Source: Heliomicrobium undosum (GTDB taxonomy: Bacteria > Bacillota > Desulfitobacteriia > Heliobacteriales > Heliobacteriaceae). Taken from it: a stretch of DNA of 64,000 nt. A model generated the notes under the pieces. The model did not search any database and had not been told where the DNA came from. It saw only the letters and a program-made list of their open reading frames with translations. The position numbers and the translations under genes were made by a program. Location of the stretch: the NCBI RefSeq assembly GCF_009877425.1, contig NZ_WXEY01000004.1, positions 212,331-276,330 on the forward strand, in the 5' to 3' direction. Shown in pieces: positions 57,230 to 64,000 of the stretch. The stretch's first letter is position 1; each line of letters opens with the position of its first letter.

Positions 57230-59683
57230 TCACTTTTCCAGTGGAAGGTTCCCTTCGGCGATGAGGCCATCGATCAGGCATTCCATGGACGCGATGAGCG
57301 GCCGGTAGTCGCGAGGCGGCGGCGCCGACAGGAGGAGGTTCCAGGCTTTCGTTTGCCAGCGGAGGGCCTCGGCGAAACGGCCTATGGCGGACAGGGTTTT
57401 GACGATGACGGCCAGTCCCCTTGGTTGCAGGAGCCCCTGTTCCTCCAGCACCTTTTCCAGGGGGGCAGGGAGATCATCGAGCAGTTGCGCCATGCCCTCC
57501 ATGGCTGTTTCCAAGGCCGGCGGGATGCGAGCGAGCCGCAAATAGGCATCCAGGGCTTCCGCCGTTTCACCTTTCTGGGCGTATAGGGCGGCCAGGGAAC
57601 AGGCCGCCTTGTAGCTTCCCTCGCCAGGCAGGACCAGATAGTCCCGCCAGTGGGCTTCCCCCATGTCCAGGCACCGGTCAAAGAGTTGCTCCGCTTCCGC
57701 CATCTCGCCGAGCATGAAGCAGGCGACAGCCTGCAGGTAGACCAGATTGGTGTAACGGGGAAAGACATGGCTGGCCTGCGCCAGCAGGGAAGCGGCTGCG
57801 GCGCAATCGCCCGAATGCATCAGCGACAGCCCGTAAAGGTAGCATAGGCGCGCCCGGTCAACGGGTTCACCTCCCGCAGCGCTGCCTTCCGCCCTGTGGC
57901 CTGTAACCGCGCTATCTTGTTCGACGGCGTCCAGATGCTCCACACAGCGCTGAAACCGGCGGGCCGCCTCGGCATATTCCCCGGCAAAACAGAAGGCTTC
58001 GCCAAGGGCAAAGTGGCGCCGGAGGGGGTCGTCGCCCAACCTGGCCTCGATGGCCGCCACCTTCCGGCGGTGCTTTTCCTCGATAAGGGCTGCATCGGCC
58101 AGACCGTGCAGGTGATGGATCTCTGCAGCGCAGACGCCGACACGCTTCCCCGCCGTCTGGAGCGAAGGGAGCAGATCCTCCCCCACATGGCCCGTCAAGC
58201 GGTAACCCTGCTTGCGAAACAGCCGGCACTGCCCGTCGATCCGGCAGGTTTCCACGGACAGGCTCCCGTCGGGGAAGGTGCAGACCTTCAGGATGTAAGC
58301 CTCATGGTCCGCCGAACGGAGTTGTTCGATGATACCGAGCCGGCTGCCGTCGGGGAGGAACTCATCGGCATCGAGCAGGAGAATCCACTCGCCAGTCGCC
58401 GCCGCGATAGCTGCGTTCTTGGCGTCAGCGTAGCTGTCGTTCCAGGAAAAGGGGTGGACAGCGGCACCCAACTGTTCGGCGACGGTCATGGAATCATCGT
58501 CCGAACCGGTATCGACGTAGATGATCTCGTCGGCGATCTCAGCAGCGCTGCGGAGACAGCGGCCCAGGGCCGCCGCTTCGTTCCTGCCGATGACACAGAG
58601 ACTGAGCGACCGCTTTGCCGCCGAACTGTCCCCGGTCTGCCCGGTCTGCCCGATGCCCGCAGCGCTTGCCACAACGGTTTCGGCGGCGCGCAGGGCCTTC
58701 GCCTCCGCCGTCCGGCACAGCGCCTCCAAGGTGGATTCGTCATAAGAGCCTTCTGCGGCAAACCAACCGGGCGAGGCAGGGCGCTGCCGGTAACGCCGCA
58801 GGCATTCCACCGCCCTGGAATAACGGCCGCAGTTGAGATGGCAGAGGCCTTCAAAAAAATCAAGGTCGCGGAAATCGCCATACAGGCGCTGAAAGCGGGC
58901 AATGTGGTCGAGGGCGTCCTTGTACCGGCGCAAGGACATCAACAGGGTGGCGATTTTTTTGACCAGCATGGGGGCGTAGCCCTGGCCGGGGTGGGTCGAT
59001 TTGAGGGCCTCCAACAGACAGTCGAGGCCTTTTTGCCACTCCCCTTGCCGGATATGCTCCGTCCCCAGGTTGTAAAGGAAAAAGGCGTCCCGCTCCCCCA
59101 CGGGGCAGGACTGGAGGATCTCCATGTTCCGCCGCACCTTGGCCTGTTGATTCAGCGTATGATCGCTGTAGCCGTGATGGATGACGCGCACCGTCGAACG
59201 CCCGATCGACGCCAGGCCGCTGCGGGAAGCGATGGAAGGAACGACCTGCTCGTGGAGCCGGCCGCAGAAGCGGTACTCCTCCCGGTTCCGAAACAGGCGC
59301 AGGGCCGGGGCGTTCATCCGGATGCCTTCGGCCAGGCGGTTGACAAGGATGATCAAATAGGCTTCCTTATCTCCCTTTTCGATGAGCCCCGATAACTCCG
59401 CCAGGCTTTCCCGGTCCAGTTCCTCGTCACAGTCGAGGATCAGGATCCAGTCGCCGGTGGCGTTCTCCAGGCTGACATTGCGGGCGGCGCTGAAATCCTG
59501 TCGCCAGGGAAACTCGATGACACGGGCGCCAAAACGGCTTGCGATGCCCATCGTATCATCGGTAGAGCCGGTGTCGATGACGATGATCTCATCGACCACA
59601 TCGTCGACACTGCGCAGGCAGCGGCCGATGTTCTCCGCCTCGTTCCTGGCGATCATGCAGAGGCTAAGCGTTTTCGTCCCCAT
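57230..59683 (-). CDS. double GT2-domain glycosyltransferase with TPR-like repeats
   Basis: An 817-residue protein. Two family 2 glycosyltransferase domains are present: residues 4-110 with SLCMIARNEAENIGRCL, VIDTGSTDD and DxD-like ILDCDEEL, and residues about 359-465 with SLCVIGRNEAAALGRCL, YVDTGSDDD and LLDADEFL. Each is followed by helical repeats of TPR character, with a long repeat region at the C-terminus. The layout resembles TPR-glycosyltransferases common in Clostridia; acceptor and sugar are unknown. It overlaps the upstream TPR gene by 20 bases. Confidence 0.88.
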   Translation of the reverse strand: MGTKTLSLCMIARNEAENIGRCLRSVDDVVDEIIVIDTGSTDDTMGIASRFGARVIEFPWRQDFSAARNVSLENATGDWILILDCDEELDRESLAELSGLIEKGDKEAYLIILVNRLAEGIRMNAPALRLFRNREEYRFCGRLHEQVVPSIASRSGLASIGRSTVRVIHHGYSDHTLNQQAKVRRNMEILQSCPVGERDAFFLYNLGTEHIRQGEWQKGLDCLLEALKSTHPGQGYAPMLVKKIATLLMSLRRYKDALDHIARFQRLYGDFRDLDFFEGLCHLNCGRYSRAVECLRRYRQRPASPGWFAAEGSYDESTLEALCRTAEAKALRAAETVVASAAGIGQTGQTGDSSAAKRSLSLCVIGRNEAAALGRCLRSAAEIADEIIYVDTGSDDDSMTVAEQLGAAVHPFSWNDSYADAKNAAIAAATGEWILLLDADEFLPDGSRLGIIEQLRSADHEAYILKVCTFPDGSLSVETCRIDGQCRLFRKQGYRLTGHVGEDLLPSLQTAGKRVGVCAAEIHHLHGLADAALIEEKHRRKVAAIEARLGDDPLRRHFALGEAFCFAGEYAEAARRFQRCVEHLDAVEQDSAVTGHRAEGSAAGGEPVDRARLCYLYGLSLMHSGDCAAAASLLAQASHVFPRYTNLVYLQAVACFMLGEMAEAEQLFDRCLDMGEAHWRDYLVLPGEGSYKAACSLAALYAQKGETAEALDAYLRLARIPPALETAMEGMAQLLDDLPAPLEKVLEEQGLLQPRGLAVIVKTLSAIGRFAEALRWQTKAWNLLLSAPPPRDYRPLIASMECLIDGLIAEGNLPLEK

Positions 59684-60752
59684 GGACCGGGGCCTCCCTC
59701 AAGCGACGAATCTGACATTGGGTCGAGAGGAGTTGTATCGCCGTATGGCGCAGAACGGCGCTTTCACCCTCTTCAGCCAGGGCGGCGGCGACGAGCGTCC
59801 GGCACTGGGGCAGCGCCTGCTCGACAGCCGCCTTCGCGCAGGCGCTGTTCTCCGGGGCCAGCCGCATCGCTGCCAGGCTGTGGGTAAAGGCTGCTTCAGC
59901 GTCACCCCGGGCAGCCTTGACCCGGCAAAGGCAGGCATGGGCGGCAGCCGCAGCCGGCGCGTCAGCCCCTTCCTCCAGGACGGAACGGAGCAGTTCCTTG
60001 GCGACCATGAGATGCCCCCGGTCGGCGGCATACTCCCCGAGCAGTTTGGTGATGGCGAGAGGATGGACGGCGGCGCTGCGCCAGAGGCAGATCAGCCGCC
60101 CGATCAGGGCCTCCATGCCTGACGGCGAATCGAGGGGGATCCATTGAAAGGCCTTTTCGGCCTCCTCATGCCGGCCCAAGGCCAGCAGGCAAAACCCTTT
60201 CAACAGCAACGTCGGCCTATCCGCCGCCTGCTCAACCCTGGCCAGCGCCGCTGCAACCTCGCCCATCCGGTAGAGCATCCGGGCGACAGCCATATCATCA
60301 AGGGGGAGGCGTTCCTGGAGCAGCGCGGCGATCGCCGCAGGTTCGAGGCCGCGTTTGTGGAGCAAGCGGGCGAAACGGTCCAAATCGTCGAACCGCGACG
60401 CCAGGTCCTTTCCTTCGGCCCAGGCCTGCTGCAGGAATTCGGCAGCCGCTTCCACGGCGCCAATCCGGGCGCTGATCTCGGCCAAAGGGAACAAAGAGGG
60501 ATAGCCGGTGATCCCCTCCCAGGAATCGTAGCCGGCAGGGATCTGCCGGAAGCGGGTGCAGCGGGAGAAACAGGCCGCCGCCTGCGGCAGCAGGGACAGT
60601 TCCTGCAGCATCAACCCTTTGAGGAAATACAGATCGGGATAATCGTCATAGCGGGCCAGCCCCTGGTCGACAAGTTCCAGGGCCAGCGCACAGTCGCCCT
60701 TTTCGTATGCGTCAAGGCACCGGTCGCGGCAGGCGACAGCGGAATGCTCCAT
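59664..60752 (-). CDS. TPR-like repeat protein
   Basis: A 362-residue, alanine/leucine-rich helical protein with degenerate tetratricopeptide repeats (CLDAYEKGDCALALELVDQGL, YPDLYFLKGLMLQELSLLPQA, and further units). It has no signal peptide or catalytic motif. ATG 60752 is chosen; GTG 60761 is possible. The end overlaps the start of the glycosyltransferase gene, so the two proteins probably work together. Confidence 0.82.
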   Translation of the reverse strand: MEHSAVACRDRCLDAYEKGDCALALELVDQGLARYDDYPDLYFLKGLMLQELSLLPQAAACFSRCTRFRQIPAGYDSWEGITGYPSLFPLAEISARIGAVEAAAEFLQQAWAEGKDLASRFDDLDRFARLLHKRGLEPAAIAALLQERLPLDDMAVARMLYRMGEVAAALARVEQAADRPTLLLKGFCLLALGRHEEAEKAFQWIPLDSPSGMEALIGRLICLWRSAAVHPLAITKLLGEYAADRGHLMVAKELLRSVLEEGADAPAAAAAHACLCRVKAARGDAEAAFTHSLAAMRLAPENSACAKAAVEQALPQCRTLVAAALAEEGESAVLRHTAIQLLSTQCQIRRLREAPVHGDENA

Positions 60753-60865
60753 GGGCACCACCCTGATCCAGCAAAATAACGGGGCAAACCAATCTATGAA
60801 GGGAAAGAGACCGGCGACACAGGCCGCCCTTTTATAAAGTTAAAAAAGGAAGACATCGCGCGGCT

Positions 60866-61030
60866 TTAGGCCATGCATTCGACAGCGCAGCACCGGACCG
60901 TGTAGTTTAACGTCGACATGGACGACTCGGGGATGGGGATCATCACGGTGGTGGGGGCGGTCATGGCGGTGCAGTCGACAAACTTGAAGCAGACGGGAGT
61001 GGTGGAGCCTTCCCGGAAGGCTTGATTCAT
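60866..61030 (-). CDS. 54-residue cysteine-containing peptide
   Basis: Frame starting MNQAFREGSTTPV with five cysteines (14, 20, 47, 48, 52), ending RCCAVECMA. The middle is rich in T, M and P. No good ribosome site precedes ATG 61030, which lowers confidence, but the composition is protein-like and it lies between the TPR gene and a radical SAM gene. It could be a small modified peptide. The 333-bp gap 61031-61363 otherwise holds only the strong hairpin at 61212-61264. Confidence 0.4.
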   Translation of the reverse strand: MNQAFREGSTTPVCFKFVDCTAMTAPTTVMIPIPESSMSTLNYTVRCCAVECMA

Positions 61031-61211
61031 CAACCGGGATGTAAAAAATAGCCAAATGAGTGATCCTCTACCTGGCCAAGTCCTACGCCCTTCACCTGAT
61101 GCTCCTGATCAATCGGCGACGCATGGGATCTGATCTGCACTACGGCGTCATGTCCTACAGCGAGAAACCTATACGCGCATGCTTTGCCGAAACGTCGCGT
61201 CGCTTTTCGAA

Positions 61212-61264
61212 AAAAAAGGAAACATGGAGCAAGAACCGCAGTCCTGCTCCATGTTTCCTTTTTT
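61212..61264. terminator. 20-bp-stem terminator after the radical SAM gene
   Basis: AAAAAAGGAAACATGGAGCA (61212-61231) and its exact complement at 61245-61264 with a 13-base loop. The A-run and T-run make it effective on both strands. It ends the minus-strand KYAAP-radical SAM operon. Confidence 0.93.
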
Positions 61265-61363
61265 CCGAAACCATCACCGATGCAGTCATTCCATCGACCG
61301 CCGCCGGCAGCGCCGCCTCGAATCATACCGTGGCGACGCTGCCCTTCCGGTGTGACGCGCTTT

Positions 61364-62893
61364 TTACGAGGCCTTCTCGTTGATCATGCGGTAGAGACCT
61401 TCGGCCATGGTCGAAAATGCAGGCGACTTGGCCGTGGCCTCTGCGATCACCTGCCGCGCCTCCTCGTCCCGATCATGCTCGATCAGGGTCACCGCCAGAT
61501 CATGGTAGGGATGCAGGTTGGCGGGCGTGGTCAGGCGAGTCGCGTTTCTCAGGTACTCGATGCCCTCGTCCAACTGGCCCAGTTTGACCAGCGTCAGGCC
61601 CATGCCCTTGTTGGCGTACACATCATCGGGATGGGCCGCCAGGACCTGTTCGTTCGCCATCAGGGCGTCATCGTAGTTGCCGAGCATGTAACTGACAAAG
61701 CCGTAGTACTTCAGGATCTCGGCATTGCCCGGAGCGAGTTCCAGGGCGCGGGCCATGGTCATCTCGGCGAGCTGCAGGCTGCCTTTTTCCGCAAAATCGC
61801 GGCCCAACCGGAAGAGCTTCTCCGGATCGCCCATGGCCGACACCTTTTTGAGCGACTTTGTCATCGCCACATGGTAGGAGCAGTAGATGTTCTCGGCGTA
61901 GATGCTCTTGCTCATCGTCAGCCGCGTGTTGGGGCAGCCGCCGAGGCAACGGTCGCCGTAGGCGCACTTGCGGCAGAGACCGCCCAACTTCGACTTGGCC
62001 ATGGTCCGGCTCCATAGGAAGCTGGTTTCGCCGTTCCAAATCTCCTTCAAGGGTGTCTGGCGGATGTTGCCTTCGATGAACTGCCTGTCCCGGACAGAGG
62101 CGCAGCCGACGATGTCGCCGTTATGCAGGATGCCGATATTGCTCTTGCCGGCGCTGCAACCCTGCCACTGCACGTTGTAGGCGTCGAAGGTCCGGTCGCG
62201 GACGGCGATCTCCTTCACGTTGTAATAGCCGATGCAGTCGGCCAAAAAGAGGCGAATCCGTTTCTCATCGAGCATGCCGTAGGCAAAGTCGATGATGTCA
62301 TCCATCTGTTCCGGCGCCAGGAGCAGTTCGTCAAAGTCGGCGAAGTTGCCCATGGGCAGCCCGATCTGGATCTGCCAGAGATTGATGCCCTTTTCGATCA
62401 GGATGTCGCGGATTTTGCCCAACTCGCCGATGTTTTTGTTGTTGACCGTCGTGATGGCAGCGGTGGTCAGGTTGGTCTTCTTCAGCAGATCGAAGGCCGC
62501 CATGATCCGGTCGAAGGAACCGGGCATGCGCATGTAGTCGTGCATCTCTCGGGTCCCGTCGAGGCTGATGGCGAAAGTCCCGATGCCGATGGAAGCCACC
62601 TTGTCGATGAGTTCCTCTGTGAGCAGCCAGCCGTTGGTGATGATGTGGGGGATGACGCCGTTTTCCTTCAGGCGCTTGGCGATCAGGTGAAAGTCGCCTC
62701 GGGTCAGCGGTTCACCGCCGGAGATGGTCACATACTTGAGCCCCAGTTCGGCCAGGTCGTCGCAGAGGCGCAACGCCTCTTCCGTCGTCAGTTCGTCGGG
62801 CAAGGCCGACCGGCAGGCAGAACCGCAGTGTTTGCAGCGCATGTTGCAGCCCATGGTGATTTCCCAAACAGCGGCGTAGGGTTTATACTGCAA
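61364..62893 (-). CDS. radical SAM/SPASM protein with C-terminal TPR domain
   Basis: A 509-residue protein. The radical SAM cluster motif is CNMRCKHC (C-x3-C-x2-C, near residue 15), with SGGEPLTRGDF as the SAM-binding GGE motif. A SPASM domain with auxiliary-cluster cysteines (CSAGKSNIGILHNGDIVGC, then CRKCAYGDRCLGGC) follows to about residue 345. Residues about 375-505 form TPR-like repeats (YYGFVSYMLGNYDDALMANE, MGLTLVKLGQLDEGIEYL). SPASM proteins usually modify peptides. TTG 62893 follows CCGGAGGT, 15 bases after the KYAAP gene, so that protein is the obvious substrate. Confidence 0.93.
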   Translation of the reverse strand: MQYKPYAAVWEITMGCNMRCKHCGSACRSALPDELTTEEALRLCDDLAELGLKYVTISGGEPLTRGDFHLIAKRLKENGVIPHIITNGWLLTEELIDKVASIGIGTFAISLDGTREMHDYMRMPGSFDRIMAAFDLLKKTNLTTAAITTVNNKNIGELGKIRDILIEKGINLWQIQIGLPMGNFADFDELLLAPEQMDDIIDFAYGMLDEKRIRLFLADCIGYYNVKEIAVRDRTFDAYNVQWQGCSAGKSNIGILHNGDIVGCASVRDRQFIEGNIRQTPLKEIWNGETSFLWSRTMAKSKLGGLCRKCAYGDRCLGGCPNTRLTMSKSIYAENIYCSYHVAMTKSLKKVSAMGDPEKLFRLGRDFAEKGSLQLAEMTMARALELAPGNAEILKYYGFVSYMLGNYDDALMANEQVLAAHPDDVYANKGMGLTLVKLGQLDEGIEYLRNATRLTTPANLHPYHDLAVTLIEHDRDEEARQVIAEATAKSPAFSTMAEGLYRMINEKAS

Positions 62894-62908
62894 TGTTGCT
62901 ACCTCCGG

Positions 62909-63784
62909 TTATTCTTCCGTTTTCTCTGCTTCCGTCTCCTCGCAGCAGGGGGCGGTGGGGGCCATGTACTCCGCTACGGGCGCGGCGTACTTTACGCCGG
63001 TGGGGGCGGCGTATTTCACAACCCCGTTGACTTCCTCACAGGGGGCGGCATACTTGAGAATTCCGGTGTCAACGAAGGGCGCCTCATAGGGCCGAACGGC
63101 CGTCGTCACATCAGCGGGCGCGGCGTATTTCGCGATTTGCGGGGCGGCGTACTTGAGCGCGTTGGCAGGATCCTGCGGCGCCGCGTATTTCAGCACCTGC
63201 GGAGCGGCGTACTTCAGGACCGGCGCAAAGTACATGGGCGTAAAGGGCGGCGCGTACTTGACCCCAAGGGGAGGCATGTACATCGGCTGGATGGGGCCGA
63301 GGCAGGAGGAAGCCGCGCAGTCCGCTGCGTTGGAAGCGTCCGGGTCCATCGAATAGCGGAAGGGCGCCATATAGAGCATGACATTGGACGACGCATCCGC
63401 GCCGGATCCAACTGCTGGGGCGCCGGCAAACCTGCCAGCGATGCTTTCTTCCAGTTCTTCGCTTTCGGATTTCTTCGGTTCCGTGATGATCAGCGCGTAG
63501 GTCCGCGATTGGGCGGCCTCCAACGGCTGCCAGGGGCGGATCAGATTGAACTTGAGGAAACTCTGGCAGGCGTTGACGGCAACAAAGGAATAGATCTGCC
63601 GCTCGCTGTTGCCGAACTTCAGCGATTGGGAATGCTCCTGGGTGATGTCGATCAGGTTCACACAGTCGGGCATGTGGGCCAGCGCCCAGGAGTACCCCGT
63701 TCCACCCATGACTTCAAGCACCACATGGAAGACTTCACCGACCGTTGCCGTGATGTTGCCGAGGGAGGCCTGTTGTTCACTCAC
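62909..63784 (-). CDS. I42/chagasin-like domain protein with KYAAP repeats
   Basis: A 291-residue protein. Residues about 1-105 resemble the chagasin-type inhibitor I42 fold: GGTGYSWALAHM and LIRPWQPLEAAQSRTYALII match the family TTGY-W and RPW motifs. A linker follows, then about 150 residues with KYAAP eight times plus the variants LYMAP, MYMPP, MYFAP, PYEAP and EYMAP, ending in a cysteine/glutamate-rich tail (APCCEETEAEKTEE). GTG 63784 lies eight bases after AAAGGGG. The repeats look like multiple modification sites for the adjacent radical SAM enzyme. Function is unknown. Confidence 0.85.
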   Translation of the reverse strand: MSEQQASLGNITATVGEVFHVVLEVMGGTGYSWALAHMPDCVNLIDITQEHSQSLKFGNSERQIYSFVAVNACQSFLKFNLIRPWQPLEAAQSRTYALIITEPKKSESEELEESIAGRFAGAPAVGSGADASSNVMLYMAPFRYSMDPDASNAADCAASSCLGPIQPMYMPPLGVKYAPPFTPMYFAPVLKYAAPQVLKYAAPQDPANALKYAAPQIAKYAAPADVTTAVRPYEAPFVDTGILKYAAPCEEVNGVVKYAAPTGVKYAAPVAEYMAPTAPCCEETEAEKTEE

Positions 63785-63830
63785 CGTTTTTACCCCTTTC
63801 TTCTTCATTATTGTGACATGCGATACTTGG

Positions 63831-63859
63831 ATCATAGCAAGCACTGGAAATTGAGTCAA
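63831..63859 (-). promoter_or_regulatory. sigma-A promoter of the KYAAP-radical SAM operon
   Basis: On the minus strand: TTGACT (63859-63854), exactly 17 bases, TATGAT (63836-63831). The leader to GTG 63784 would be about 40 bases. Confidence 0.75.
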
Positions 63860-63894
63860 TTATGCTTTATTCAATAAACGGTAAACGGCGGGAA

Positions 63895-64000
63895 ATGAAT
63901 ACGGAAAAGCAGGAGGGCCTCACTCCGGCAATGCAATGGAGGAAAGACGGTGGTAGAAGAGCGCCTCCATTCAGATTAAGTGAAATAAATTATCTTAACT
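63895..64000 (+). CDS. possible start of a plus-strand gene, cut by the window end
   Basis: A frame opening at ATG 63895 (MNTEKQEGLTPAMQW) stays open to base 64000. A modest GGCGGGAA lies just upstream. It is too short to identify and may be chance. Confidence 0.2.
   Translation, partial: MNTEKQEGLTPAMQWRKDGGRRAPPFRLSEINYLN

Noticed and set aside
57896..59395. 499-codon plus-strand frame opposite the glycosyltransferase
   Set aside because: Antisense shadow without ribosome site; both GT2 domains on the minus strand are complete.
61060..61383. 107-codon plus-strand frame between the radical SAM gene and the small peptide
   Set aside because: It runs straight through the 20-bp terminator stem and has no ribosome site.
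62123..63877. 584-codon plus-strand frame opposite the radical SAM and KYAAP genes
   Set aside because: Covers two genes with clear motifs, a promoter and ribosome sites on the minus strand; its G/R-rich repeats only reflect the antisense of KYAAP.

Overview
This window very probably comes from a heliobacterium, i.e. an anaerobic, spore-forming, phototrophic Firmicute close to Heliobacterium (Heliomicrobium) modesticaldum. It combines a type I homodimeric reaction-centre core gene (pshA, FX cysteines at 432 and 441), an oxygen-independent bacteriochlorophyll pathway (bchE, bchLNB, bchHDI), a Rieske/cytochrome b6-subunit IV operon with a diheme cytochrome c, and a C30-type carotenoid desaturase with Firmicute sporulation and division genes (yabP, yabQ, divIC, spoIIE, ftsH). 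The species assignment is inference from gene content.

Layout. 1-6.4 kb: end of mazG, hup, the rqcP-yabP-yabQ-divIC set, ppx, the opposing murT-gatD pair (lipid II amidation), and three tRNAs (initiator Met, elongator Met, Glu). 6.4-7.0 kb: a terminator, copy 1 of a dispersed 185-bp palindrome-ended repeat, and a hemA promoter. 7-31.4 kb: the photosynthesis gene cluster, hemA - petJ - petX - petC-petB-petD-petA - small membrane protein - tspO - bchJ - bchG - pshA - bchM - bchE - bchL - bchN - bchB - bchI - bchD - bchH - crtN, all on the plus strand and closed by a terminator. 31.7-38.6 kb: spoIIE, tilS, ftsH, ndk. In Bacillus the divIC, tRNA-Met/tRNA-Glu and spoIIE-tilS-ftsH blocks are near neighbours, so the photosynthesis cluster sits inside an ancestral sporulation/division neighbourhood, directly after tRNA-Glu.

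38.9-55.6 kb is a cofactor and one-carbon region: an ABC1/UbiB kinase, a small ORF, a TIGR01777 epimerase, repeat copy 2, a thioesterase, fhs, an HD-domain protein, folP, a folB-folK fusion, panC, panD, nadA, nadB, nadC, birA, coaX and dusB. Two features here suggest unusual start codons (CTG for the HD protein, ATC for folP).

55.6-64 kb is accessory. It holds two paralogous microproteins (51 and 59 aa), an isochorismatase-family hydrolase, a protein with two GT2 domains plus TPR-like repeats, a TPR-like protein, a 54-aa cysteine-containing peptide, and a two-gene minus-strand operon. That operon encodes a protein with an inhibitor-I42/chagasin-like N-terminal domain and a tail carrying eight KYAAP motifs plus variants, followed 15 bp later by a radical SAM/SPASM enzyme with a C-terminal TPR region. 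This looks like an undescribed peptide- or protein-modification (RiPP-like) system and is the most interesting candidate in the window.

How the genes work together: HemA starts tetrapyrrole synthesis from glutamyl-tRNA. BchHDI, BchM, BchE, BchLNB and BchG carry protoporphyrin toward esterified bacteriochlorophyll. PshA binds the pigment. The Pet complex and lipoprotein cytochrome c553 return electrons to the reaction centre. bchXYZ, pshB and crtM are not in this window.
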